Of a DNA stretch of 64,000 nucleotides, positions 43,687 to 51,375 are shown in pieces. This DNA comes from JAEWWD01 sp964440115. Its GTDB lineage: Bacteria; Bacillota; Clostridia; Christensenellales; CAG-138. The stretch is taken from the NCBI GenBank assembly GCA_964440115.1, contig CAYTPV010000004.1:248001-312000 (forward strand), given 5' to 3'. The notes under the pieces were generated by a model. That model ran no database searches. It was given only the letters and a program-made list of their open reading frames with translations, and was not told the origin of the DNA. The translations under genes and the position numbers were made by a program. Within the stretch, counting starts at the first letter, position 1, and the number at the start of each line of letters is the position of its first letter.

Positions 43687-44940
43687 ATGTCCCGAATCAT
43701 CGTGGTGGGCGGGTCGCCGCTTTGCGGCGAGCTGCACGCGCCCGGTGCCAAAAATGCAGCGCTGCCCATTTTAGCGGCAGCATTGTTAGCGCAGCATCCC
43801 GTGCGGCTGCTTGGCTGTCCGCGTCTGACGGATGTACAGAATATGATCGAACTTCTGCGTTCGCTCGGCTGTACCATCTGGTGGGAGGGCGATACGCTGT
43901 GTATAGATCCTGTTGATGCACAATGCCATGAGATGCCCGAACATCTTTCAAAGGCGCTCAGGTCTTCCATTTTCCTGCTTGGTCCCATGATAGGGAAGTT
44001 CGGCCGGGCAACGGCTACCTTCCCCGGCGGGTGTGAAATCGGCCAGCGACCCATCGATCTGCATATTGCAGCGTTGAGCGCATTGGGCGTAAGCATAGAG
44101 GAAGAGCATGGCACCATTCGGTGCGAAGGACAGGAGCTTGTTGGCGCGCATATCCAATTGGATTACCCAAGTGTTGGCGCAACGGAAAACGCAATGATGG
44201 CGGCTGTGGCGGCGAGGGGCGATACTGTCATACATAACGCCGCGCGGGAGCCTGAAATTGTGGATTTGCAGGCATTTCTATGCGAGATGGGGTTCTGTGT
44301 AGACGGAGCGGGCAGTTCTGCCATATATATAAAGGGCGGATGCAATCCCAGACCTGCGGAGCATAGAATTATGCCGGATCGTATTGTAGCCGGCACATAC
44401 CTTTGTGCGGCGGCCATCTCAGGCGGAGACGTGTGTATACGCGGGATTTCTCCTGAGCATCTGGGCAGTGTTATGAGCAAGCTGCGCGAAAGCGGCTGTA
44501 TTGTGGAAGCCGGCGCGGAGTATATCCGGGCCAAAGGCCCCGGGCGGCCTGCAGAACTCAAACGGGTGGAAACCATGCCGCATCCGGGCTTCCCTACGGA
44601 TATGCAGGCGCAGATATTCGCCCTGTGCACCGTTGCAGATGGAACGAGTATGATCATTGAAAACGTGTTTGAGAATCGGTTCAAGCATGCGTCAGAGCTG
44701 ACCCGTATGGGCGGTGAAAGCAGCATCAACGGCAGAACCGCCGTCATACGGGGAGTCAAACGTCTGACGGGTGCGCGAGTGGACGCATGGGACCTTCGGG
44801 GCGGTGCCGCGCTTATATTGGCAGGACTTCGCGCAGAAGGTGAAACCATCGTAAACGGCGTGTCGCATATCGACAGAGGCTACGAGGCCATCGAGCGGGA
44901 TCTGGCGGCGCTGGGCGCCCGGATCCGCCGTGAAACATAG
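43687..44940 (+). CDS. murA: UDP-GlcNAc enolpyruvyltransferase MurA
   Basis: 417-aa first committed enzyme of wall synthesis. The fosfomycin-target cysteine is present in FPGGCEIGQRPIDLHI (about residue 117), together with APGAKNAALPILAA at the start, YPSVGATENAMMAA and HPGFPTDMQAQ. CCGGAGGTGAAAGCTG precedes the ATG. In this cluster it takes the place where murG/murC/murB stand in many genomes, an order also seen in other Clostridia. Confidence 0.96.
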   Translation: MSRIIVVGGSPLCGELHAPGAKNAALPILAAALLAQHPVRLLGCPRLTDVQNMIELLRSLGCTIWWEGDTLCIDPVDAQCHEMPEHLSKALRSSIFLLGPMIGKFGRATATFPGGCEIGQRPIDLHIAALSALGVSIEEEHGTIRCEGQELVGAHIQLDYPSVGATENAMMAAVAARGDTVIHNAAREPEIVDLQAFLCEMGFCVDGAGSSAIYIKGGCNPRPAEHRIMPDRIVAGTYLCAAAISGGDVCIRGISPEHLGSVMSKLRESGCIVEAGAEYIRAKGPGRPAELKRVETMPHPGFPTDMQAQIFALCTVADGTSMIIENVFENRFKHASELTRMGGESSINGRTAVIRGVKRLTGARVDAWDLRGGAALILAGLRAEGETIVNGVSHIDRGYEAIERDLAALGARIRRET

Positions 44941-44966
44941 ACCCACAGAAGAGGAGTGGCGTTGCA

Positions 44967-46493
44967 ATGCCAAAGCAGCAGAAAAGGCCGCCAGGCGGCA
45001 CAGCAGGCCCGCGTGAAACGCGGGTCTATGCGCCTACGCATCGCGCCGGGAACGAGTCTCCGAGCCGGCGTATAGCAGGCACCCGGGACGCGGGCCAGAG
45101 GAATGATTCTTACGCAAACCGGGACAGGTTGTCCAGTAAGCCGGTACATGCACAGGCTGGACAAGCTGTGGGGCAGTTACAGCAAGCACAGCGATACTAT
45201 TCTGACGGGCGGAAAAATGCGGCAGGGCCGGCGCAAACAAGGCCTCAAACACAACCAAGGCCACAGGCGCTATACCAGAGTACAGGCACGAAATACACCG
45301 CCTCCGCGGAAAGAACCGAAAAAGGCAGCCCTCCGCCTAAACGCCCGGATTATGCGCAGAGTGTAAATAAGACACGCGTAAAGCATCCCGGCGGACGGGA
45401 GGCGCAGGATCGTCTGAGAGCGCAGGCGAAGGCGCAGCTCAGGCAGGAAACGAACATAAGCCAAACTGAACCGGAAGCAGCCAAGCGGCAGCCTAAAGTG
45501 TCCCGGACGAAAAAGAAAGCGCCGGGACTTGGCAATATCCATCGATTGGAGCCGATTGGGCATCAGCCGGCGGAGCAGGATGAAAAAACAACGGCCAAAG
45601 CCCCAAAAAAGGAAAGAAAACCTCTGGACAGGCGAAAGCTGATTATAGTCCTGACAGTGCTCGTCGCAGCGTTCGGGCTTCTGCTTTCGGGATATTTTGT
45701 ATTCCTGCTGGATACTGTGACTGTTGACGGAAATAAAACACATTCCACAGACAGCATTGTTGCGCTTTCGGGTTTACAGCGCGGCGAGCATATGCTGATG
45801 TGCAATTTGAGTAAGGTTAAGTCCAATATTGAAAGCAATCCGTATTTGAAGGTGGTATCGATCCAGCGGGAATTGCCCAGGACGGTCAAGATAACGGTCG
45901 AAGAACGCAAAGAAATCGCCACTATCGCGGGGCAGGGATACGACGTGATTATCGACAAGGAAGGATACGTGCTGTCCATAGGAGCGGGCAGCGACCTTTC
46001 TAATCTGTTGCGCGTAAACGGTATGTCACAGATAGGATTTCATGTTAATCAGAAACTCGGGGCAAACAGCGACTTTCAAACCCGCGCGCTGCTTTCGATG
46101 ATTCAGCAGCTGCAGGAATATGACCTTCTGAAAGACACAAAGGAACTGGATCTATCCAATCCGCTCAATGTTTGTCTGTATACCCGCGATGGAATAACCG
46201 TTACGATCGGGCAGCCTGAAAATTTAGCGGAAAAGCTTGCATGGATGCGTGATGCGCTGCCGTCCCTTCGTGAAGGCAACATCACAAGCGGCACGTTGGA
46301 CGTAAGCGCAAAGGGTGGGGCGATTTTTTCGCCGGCGGTGCCAAGTGCAACGGCAAAGCCGCAAGAGACCGGCAATACAAACGGTGAGCAGCCAAGCACG
46401 CCGCAGCCGGATGAACAACAACCGGATGGGCAAAAACCGGAGGAAGATACTGGAACACAGCAGAAGACTGCGGATCCTGCATATTCCGGATGA
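44967..46493 (+). CDS. ftsQ: divisome protein FtsQ/DivIB
   Basis: 508 aa, about twice the usual size. Residues 1-220 are a basic, Gln/Pro/Lys-rich disordered cytoplasmic region; one helix (about 225-248) follows, then the POTRA domain (VDGNKTHSTDSIVALSGL, NPYLKVVSIQRELPRTVKITVEER) and a beta domain. The last ~55 residues are another Pro/Gln/Asp-rich low-complexity tail. AGGAGTGGCGTTGCA precedes the ATG. Place in the cluster and POTRA core give the identity. Confidence 0.9.
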   Translation: MPKQQKRPPGGTAGPRETRVYAPTHRAGNESPSRRIAGTRDAGQRNDSYANRDRLSSKPVHAQAGQAVGQLQQAQRYYSDGRKNAAGPAQTRPQTQPRPQALYQSTGTKYTASAERTEKGSPPPKRPDYAQSVNKTRVKHPGGREAQDRLRAQAKAQLRQETNISQTEPEAAKRQPKVSRTKKKAPGLGNIHRLEPIGHQPAEQDEKTTAKAPKKERKPLDRRKLIIVLTVLVAAFGLLLSGYFVFLLDTVTVDGNKTHSTDSIVALSGLQRGEHMLMCNLSKVKSNIESNPYLKVVSIQRELPRTVKITVEERKEIATIAGQGYDVIIDKEGYVLSIGAGSDLSNLLRVNGMSQIGFHVNQKLGANSDFQTRALLSMIQQLQEYDLLKDTKELDLSNPLNVCLYTRDGITVTIGQPENLAEKLAWMRDALPSLREGNITSGTLDVSAKGGAIFSPAVPSATAKPQETGNTNGEQPSTPQPDEQQPDGQKPEEDTGTQQKTADPAYSG

Positions 46494-46547
46494 TTTTTTT
46501 CATCAATAGAAGAAAAACCAAGAACTATGGAACATTTTGTATTTCGG

Positions 46548-46577
46548 TTGCACAATACATACCAAATATGGTATATT
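46548..46577 (+). promoter_or_regulatory. promoter of ftsA with palindrome
   Basis: -35 TTGCAC (46548-46553), 18-bp spacer, -10 TATATT (46572-46577). ATACCAAATATGGTAT (46559-46574, arms ATACCA/TGGTAT) lies across spacer and -10 and could be an operator for an unknown regulator. It gives ftsA-ftsZ a separate entry point. Confidence 0.55.
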
Positions 46578-46629
46578 ATTTGTGATTTCATACGCAAAGC
46601 TTAAAGTGAACAAGCGGGAGGAAAAGCTC

Positions 46630-47808
46630 TTGAAGCATGCTGTAGTGCTGGATATTGGAAGTTCCAAAGTTGTCAGCATCTGTGCTGGCCGCGTAGGTCA
46701 GGATGGCATGGCGGTACACGGAGCAGATGTACGCACATATAGCGGTTATCGCTTCGGCGCTTTTTCGGATGTAAAAGATTTGCAGCGCGCAATATCGGAA
46801 AGCTTGGAGGCGTTGCAGCGGGAATGCGGTTTCCGTTTACGGGAAGCTGCAATTGCAATCCCGGCACCTTTTTCAAAACTGCATATCGGGACAGGCTCTC
46901 TTTCGTTTGAATCGATACCAAAACGCATAACCGGCTCGGATATCGACATGCTAATCAATAAATCCCTGCCGGAAGAAACTCCTGCGGGATGCAGATTAAT
47001 TCACAGCACGCCTTACAGCTATGTGCTTGACGGCGCAACAATGCAGGAACTTCCTGCCGATGCGGCGGCATCGCGCATAACGGCAATGGTTTCACACGTT
47101 TATGTGCGGGAGGAGTTCCTCAATCCAGTGCAGGAAGCTGTGAAGCAGGCAGGCTTGCTCCCCGGCATGTGCATCAGCGCACCGCTCGCGCAGGCACTTA
47201 TGCTTATCCCTGAAAAGGACAGGCAGAAGCCTTGCGTACTGCTGGATGTAGGCTATACACATACGGATGTATGCGTGGTTCTGCAATCCGCTATCGTCGC
47301 GCAGGATACGCTTGAAATAGGAGGGCTGCACTTCGCGAACGATCTCGCGTACGGACTGGAAATTACGCAGTCTGTTGCGGAACTGGTGAAGCGAAGATAT
47401 GTGTTCTCTTTGGATTACCAGGATAGCGTGGAATTGCTGCGTACACCGCAGGGTACGCGCAGCGTTGACAGGGCGCATATCCAGTACATATTGGAAGAAC
47501 GCGCGAAGGAATTGTGCTTTATGGTGGATGATTCCATGCGCGATTTGGGTGTGGATGTTCGGCAGTCGCCCATTCTTTGCCTGACCGGCGGCGGTTTGGC
47601 CATGATGCGCGGCAGCCGTGAATATCTTGAAGACATGCTGGGGCTGAAAGTACGTCGGGATATGCCTTGGATGCCCCGTATGAATTCGCCGAACTATGCC
47701 AGTGCTTTTGGCACAATGGAATTTGTGCTGCATACTGGAACTGAAGACGCTCTCCCTCAGGCAGAGGGGGGCGTACTGCGCAGATTAAAAGAACTTTTTG
47801 TGAAATAA
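46630..47808 (+). CDS. ftsA: FtsA-like actin-family divisome anchor
   Basis: 392 aa from TTG 46630, 8 bp after GGGAGGAAAAG; the longer frame runs back into the promoter. Actin-fold phosphate loop AVVLDIGSSKVVSI, a 1C-type middle region, phosphate-2 VLLDVGYTHTDVCVV and adenosine loop CLTGGGLAMM. It ends in an amphipathic helix GGVLRRLKELFVK, the membrane-targeting sequence that docks FtsZ. Sequence is divergent from model FtsA but the position before ftsZ and the terminal helix support the call. Confidence 0.9.
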   Translation: MKHAVVLDIGSSKVVSICAGRVGQDGMAVHGADVRTYSGYRFGAFSDVKDLQRAISESLEALQRECGFRLREAAIAIPAPFSKLHIGTGSLSFESIPKRITGSDIDMLINKSLPEETPAGCRLIHSTPYSYVLDGATMQELPADAAASRITAMVSHVYVREEFLNPVQEAVKQAGLLPGMCISAPLAQALMLIPEKDRQKPCVLLDVGYTHTDVCVVLQSAIVAQDTLEIGGLHFANDLAYGLEITQSVAELVKRRYVFSLDYQDSVELLRTPQGTRSVDRAHIQYILEERAKELCFMVDDSMRDLGVDVRQSPILCLTGGGLAMMRGSREYLEDMLGLKVRRDMPWMPRMNSPNYASAFGTMEFVLHTGTEDALPQAEGGVLRRLKELFVK

Positions 47809-47853
47809 CTGCGCAAAACGAGATTTGCGATCGATTGATCATGTACAATAAAT

Positions 47854-47876
47854 GTGTCACGATAAAGTGTCACGAT
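47854..47876 (+). repeat. tandem GTGTCACGAT repeat before ftsZ
   Basis: GTGTCACGAT occurs at 47854 and 47867, a 13-bp period, about 50 bp before the ftsZ ATG. It may be a binding site for a regulator, or an accident. No clear -10 follows. Confidence 0.5.
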
Positions 47877-47923
47877 CGACGCATTACAGGCTATTGAGCC
47901 GGCCTTGATAAGGGGGAAGCGGA

Positions 47924-49123
47924 ATGTTGGAAATGGATTTTGAAAGCGGCCAATTCGCGCAGCTCAAAGTCGTCGGAGTCGGCGGCGCGGGCAATAACGC
48001 CGTGAACCGGATGATACAGTACGGTCTGCGCGGGGTTGAGTTCATTGCCATCAATACGGATAAGCAGGCGCTGTATCTTTCGCGCGCCAACCAAAAAATC
48101 CAGATCGGTGAAAAGCTGACCAAAGGGTTGGGTGCAGGAGCAGATCCGGAGATCGGACGGAAAGCCGCGGAAGAAAGCCGAGACCAGATAGCACAAGCGC
48201 TCAAGGGCGCAGACCTTGTATTTATTACCGCCGGTATGGGAGGCGGAACCGGCACGGGAGCCGCTCCCGTAGTTGCGGAATGCGCAAAGGAAATGGGAAT
48301 ACTCACAGTAGGCGTGGTTACAAAGCCGTTTAAGTTTGAGGGCAAGGTACGCATGCGCAACGCTGAAAGCGGTATACAGAACCTCAAACCAGCTGTCGAT
48401 ACACTCATCACCATACCCAATGACAGGTTGCTGGACGTTGTTAAGACCTCCAGCCTGGTGGACGCGCTTCGCGTAGCGGACGACGTGCTCAGGCAGGGCA
48501 TACAGGGCATCAGCGATCTGATCGCTGTTCCCAGCATGATTAACCTCGATTTCGCGGATGTTAAATCCGTTATGAAAGAAAAGGGAATGGCCCACATGGG
48601 TATCGGTTTGGCGTCCGGTGACAAGCGCGCAATCGAAGCTGCTCGGCAGGCTGTGGAAAGCCCACTACTTGAAACGACAATCAACGGAGCAAAAGGCGTG
48701 CTGATGAATATCACCGGCGGCGCTGATCTCGGCCTGTTTGAGGTTAATGAAGCCGCAGAGCTTATTCAGGCAACAGCGGACCCCGATGCGAACATCATCT
48801 GGGGCGCGGGCATTGACGATGAAATGGGCGACAGCCTGCGCATTACCGTTATCGCAACAGGATTTGATATAGCGCCTGCTGAACAGCAGCCGCAGCAGCC
48901 GCCCGCGCGCCAACGTGTTACGGTGCGCGATGTGAGGGAGCCTTTGAGCGGTGTGGTATCAAAAGAACCGCAGATTCCATGGCAGCCGCCCAGGCAGCCT
49001 GTAGTACCGGCTACGCCGCGCAAGCAGGAAGAACCGGAAGAGAATCCCCGCAGTTATGTCCCGCGGGACAGGCACAGCAATCTGGATGTGCCAAGTTTTC
49101 TGCGCAATCGCGATGATCAGTAA
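47924..49123 (+). CDS. ftsZ: cell division GTPase FtsZ
   Basis: 399-aa tubulin homologue forming the Z-ring. GVGGAGNNAVNRM at about residues 18-30, the tubulin signature GMGGGTGTGAAPVVAE near 105-120, the T7 loop NLDFADVKSVM and a Pro/Gln linker ending in the conserved tail LDVPSFLRNR, which binds FtsA. AAGGGGGAAGCGGA precedes the ATG. Confidence 0.98.
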   Translation: MLEMDFESGQFAQLKVVGVGGAGNNAVNRMIQYGLRGVEFIAINTDKQALYLSRANQKIQIGEKLTKGLGAGADPEIGRKAAEESRDQIAQALKGADLVFITAGMGGGTGTGAAPVVAECAKEMGILTVGVVTKPFKFEGKVRMRNAESGIQNLKPAVDTLITIPNDRLLDVVKTSSLVDALRVADDVLRQGIQGISDLIAVPSMINLDFADVKSVMKEKGMAHMGIGLASGDKRAIEAARQAVESPLLETTINGAKGVLMNITGGADLGLFEVNEAAELIQATADPDANIIWGAGIDDEMGDSLRITVIATGFDIAPAEQQPQQPPARQRVTVRDVREPLSGVVSKEPQIPWQPPRQPVVPATPRKQEEPEENPRSYVPRDRHSNLDVPSFLRNRDDQ

Positions 49124-49140
49124 AGAAAATGAATGCTTGA

Positions 49141-49365
49141 GCGCCCGTGTCAGCGGGCGCTTAGCTTATCGAAAAAGTGGAAGTATCCACTTTTTCGAAG
49201 TTCACCGCGCAGGCTGACGCTCGGTTTCCTGCTTATGCAGGAAAGCTGTCGCCTCAACTTACGCTCTAAGGTGTCCTTTTGCACCGCACATGTCGCTGCA
49301 AAAGGACATATTGAAAGCCTCATGTAGCACAGCCTTGAGCACCTGCGTATGCAGGTACTTTTTTG
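49141..49365 (+). terminator. hairpin series after ftsZ
   Basis: Non-coding stretch with at least five stem-loops: GCGCCCG/CGGGCGC (49141-49160), CGAAAAAGTGG/CCACTTTTTCG (49170-49197), TTTCCTGC/GCAGGAAA (49225-49244), GTCCTTTTGCA/TGCAAAAGGAC (49273-49307) and ACCTGC/GCAGGT with T-run (from about 49341). The first and last can terminate ftsZ transcription; the rest are unexplained. No terminal inverted repeat like that at 14.3 kb is seen. Confidence 0.6.
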
Positions 49366-49403
49366 TTTGCCCCTCTCTTTTAGCCCTGCCTTTTCAAAAT
49401 GCT

Positions 49404-49432
49404 AAATAAAACCTGTCACTGTGGGCATGCTA
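49404..49432 (+). promoter_or_regulatory. forespore (sigma-G-like) promoter before spoVAC unit
   Basis: AAATA (49404-49408), 17-bp spacer, CATGCTA (49426-49432). The -10 fits the sigma-G pattern CATnnTA and the -35 partly fits GnATA. The same words, with shared flanks AAATAAAA and GGGCATGCTAG, precede spoVAD at 61259-61288. It lies 20 bp before the first small gene. Confidence 0.6.
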
Positions 49433-49452
49433 GTCAAAAGGAGGTGGGCCTA

Positions 49453-49623
49453 ATGACAAAAAAACGTATATGGCTGTTCGCGTTGGCATTCGCCATATTA
49501 TTGGCCGCACTCATCGGGTTTATCACACTATCGGGTCAAAAGCAAGGTGTCTACAAGGGCGCAAAGTTGGTGCTCTGCCCGGTACAGGACGCATTTCTTC
49601 GCATGCCGGAGGGGGTGGCGTAA
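49453..49623 (+). CDS. small single-pass membrane protein (likely forespore)
   Basis: 56 aa starting MTKKRIWLFALAF behind AAAGGAGGTGGGCCTA, a near-ideal ribosome site. One membrane helix (about residues 5-27) and a short tail (VYKGAKLVLCPVQDAFLRM). Too short for most gene callers but translation signals are strong. TAATG overlap with the next small gene, and both lie between a sigma-G-like promoter and spoVAC, so a role in spore formation is inferred. No family recognised. Confidence 0.65.
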   Translation: MTKKRIWLFALAFAILLAALIGFITLSGQKQGVYKGAKLVLCPVQDAFLRMPEGVA

Positions 49624-49766
49624 TGGCAAGGAAGTTTACATCTATTCCCGTTGCGGATCTGCATGGTAACGCGGGCACAATGGGACCGGGCGAACGCGAA
49701 CAGCGGTATCATCCTTATGTTGAGAAACAAAGGCAGGCTCTGCTCAACACGAATGGCTGTGATTAA
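49623..49766 (+). CDS. 47-residue protein coupled to the small membrane gene
   Basis: The ATG shares bases with the preceding TAA (TAATG). The product, MARKFTSIPVADLHGNAG to LLNTNGCD, is hydrophilic with no membrane segment. CATGCCGGAGGGGGTGG supplies a ribosome site inside the previous gene. It is followed after 51 bp by spoVAC. Probably co-transcribed with spoVAC; function unknown. Confidence 0.55.
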   Translation: MARKFTSIPVADLHGNAGTMGPGEREQRYHPYVEKQRQALLNTNGCD

Positions 49767-49817
49767 AGCAGACTTACCAATAATTCAAGATTTGCCAGGA
49801 GGACTGTGAAATAAAAT

Positions 49818-50276
49818 ATGCAAAAACCAAAGACGAAAGAAGCTGAAGCGTATCAGCAACGGGTCAAACAGCGTGCGCCAAAGAGTCAAACCGGCATCAT
49901 GTGCCTGAAAGCGTTTTTGGTGGGTGGGATCATCTGCTGTATTGGGCAGCTTGTGAGTGATGCAGGAAAAGCATGGTTCCAACTGGATGAAAAGGACGTA
50001 GCTGCCTTTACTGCAATCATCATGGTTTTTCTCGGGTCAACGCTGACGGGTCTTGGTATTTATGATAAAATTGGGAGTTTTGCCGGAGCTGGGTCCGTGG
50101 TACCCATCACCGGATTTGCCAATTCCATTGTAGCGCCCGCCATGGAATTTAAAGCGGAAGGGTATATTATGGGCGTTGGCGCAAAACTGTTCAGCCTGGC
50201 TGGCCCCGTACTGGTATATGGGATTTCCACTTCCATATTGGTCGGATTGCTTTCCATGTTGTTTGGGAATGGGTAA
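49818..50276 (+). CDS. spoVAC: stage V sporulation protein AC
   Basis: 152-aa membrane protein of the SpoVA channel that moves dipicolinic acid into the forespore and releases it at germination; SpoVAC acts as a mechanosensitive channel in Bacillus. LKAFLVGGIICCIGQLVSDAG, GSFAGAGSVVPITGFANSIVAPAMEFKAEGYIMGVGAKLFSLAGPVLVYG are family hallmarks. The AGGAGG site lies 15 bp before the ATG, a long spacing. spoVAD normally follows directly but here is 11 kb away. Confidence 0.95.
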   Translation: MQKPKTKEAEAYQQRVKQRAPKSQTGIMCLKAFLVGGIICCIGQLVSDAGKAWFQLDEKDVAAFTAIIMVFLGSTLTGLGIYDKIGSFAGAGSVVPITGFANSIVAPAMEFKAEGYIMGVGAKLFSLAGPVLVYGISTSILVGLLSMLFGNG

Positions 50277-50336
50277 AGAATTAGCGGCATAGAAATCTGC
50301 ACAGTTCTGCTCACGATATATTTGAGATTATTCTTG

Positions 50337-50363
50337 AGGCATGCCGTTATCGGCGTGCCTTTT
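50337..50363 (+). terminator. intrinsic terminator after spoVAC
   Basis: AGGCATGCCG-TTAT-CGGCGTGCCT stem (one wobble pair) followed by TTT. It ends the spoVAC transcript, so spoVAD cannot rely on read-through. Confidence 0.7.
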
Positions 50364-50482
50364 GCTGTCTGGATTGGCGGCATCAAGATGCCGATACCGA
50401 CAAAGGAATGAATTGCCTTGCTTGACAGTGTGGCATATCAGAACATATAGTAGGCTTATCTTATCGGAAGGGAAGAAATGAT

Positions 50483-51007
50483 TTGTTTGAGGGAAGCCGT
50501 CAGAACAAGAAGCGGATCGCGGCGCTTGCGGTGTTGGAACAAAAACGGCTGGCGTTCGCGGAAGAAGTACAAAGTCTTCTGTTGGGACGAACGCTGCTCA
50601 TTGAGCACGAAGGCGGCTTCGTTGGCGTAGCCATTGGCGAAGGCGGACGCCTGTTTGTATTAAATGGACCTGCTCCCGGGTCAGAAGATCCATTTACACT
50701 GAACCCTTTAGAGAATTGCCGTTCCAGGATTGAAACACGATTTGAAGAATCCGAAGGAGCGGGCGGCTTTATGGGAATGGGGAAGAAGGGCGGCGAGGTA
50801 CTGCGCCTTATCTTTTTCGAAGGGCAGCGCGACAGGCTTACGCTGGAGTTAATACCGGATGTTACATGCTATTTATTCTCGCCAGGCTGTCCGCTGACGA
50901 ATCAAAACAGACGCAGAAATAACGCGAATATTGTTTGGGATTTTCGCCCGCAAACCAGAGAGAATTGCATGTCTGCCCTGAAATTTTGGGCTGAATTTGT
51001 GAATTAG
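50483..51007 (+). CDS. hypothetical cytoplasmic protein
   Basis: 174 aa from a TTG behind AGGGAAGAAATGAT. No signal peptide or membrane helix. The N-terminus is helical (NKKRIAALAVLEQKRLAFAEEVQSLL), followed by a beta-rich part (LLIEHEGGFVGVAIGEGGRLFVLNG) and a C-terminal ..RDRLTLELIPDVTCYLF.. region. It stands alone between the spoVAC terminator and the sugar operon promoter. Not recognised. Confidence 0.65.
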   Translation: MFEGSRQNKKRIAALAVLEQKRLAFAEEVQSLLLGRTLLIEHEGGFVGVAIGEGGRLFVLNGPAPGSEDPFTLNPLENCRSRIETRFEESEGAGGFMGMGKKGGEVLRLIFFEGQRDRLTLELIPDVTCYLFSPGCPLTNQNRRRNNANIVWDFRPQTRENCMSALKFWAEFVN

Positions 51008-51025
51008 CAGGTTAAAAAATATCTA

Positions 51026-51080
51026 TTGACAAGTATATTTCTGCAGAGTATGCTAATATCATTAAATGTGCCCGGGCACG
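51026..51080 (+). promoter_or_regulatory. sugar-operon promoter with LacI operator O1
   Basis: -35 TTGACA (51026-51031), 17-bp spacer, -10 TATGCT (51049-51054). The perfect palindrome GTGCCCGGGCAC (51068-51079) lies just past the start site, where bound repressor would block the polymerase. The same motif returns at 51309 and before the lacI gene. The leader from here to 51375 holds no gene. Confidence 0.8.
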
Positions 51081-51308
51081 AAACCGAGCAAAGCAACAAT
51101 AAGTCTGAATAAGCCAGCACAATATGGTGTGTCATTAACTATTCCCGATAGCCTAGATTTAAGAACTCATTCTACAAGCGTACGATGCGGACGCGATAAG
51201 CGAAATTCTCAATGCACATATTCCAAATAAAAATATCAGGTGTGTAGCCTGAAACTTGCGGCTGAAATTGAAAACAAAATGTTTCGCCGAATGCATGATC
51301 AAAGAATA

Positions 51309-51322
51309 CGTGCCCGAGCACG
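51309..51322 (+). promoter_or_regulatory. LacI operator O2
   Basis: CGTGCCCGAGCACG, arms CGTGC/GCACG, 242 bp downstream of O1 and 54 bp before the binding-protein gene. Two sites this far apart could allow DNA looping. A weaker promoter, TTGTGC-17-TATAAT (51329-51357), lies just after it but is close to the ribosome site. Confidence 0.7.
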
Positions 51323-51375
51323 CAAAGCTTGTGCAATAGACGCACAGGGAATATAATGAACGGAGAGGAAGAAAA

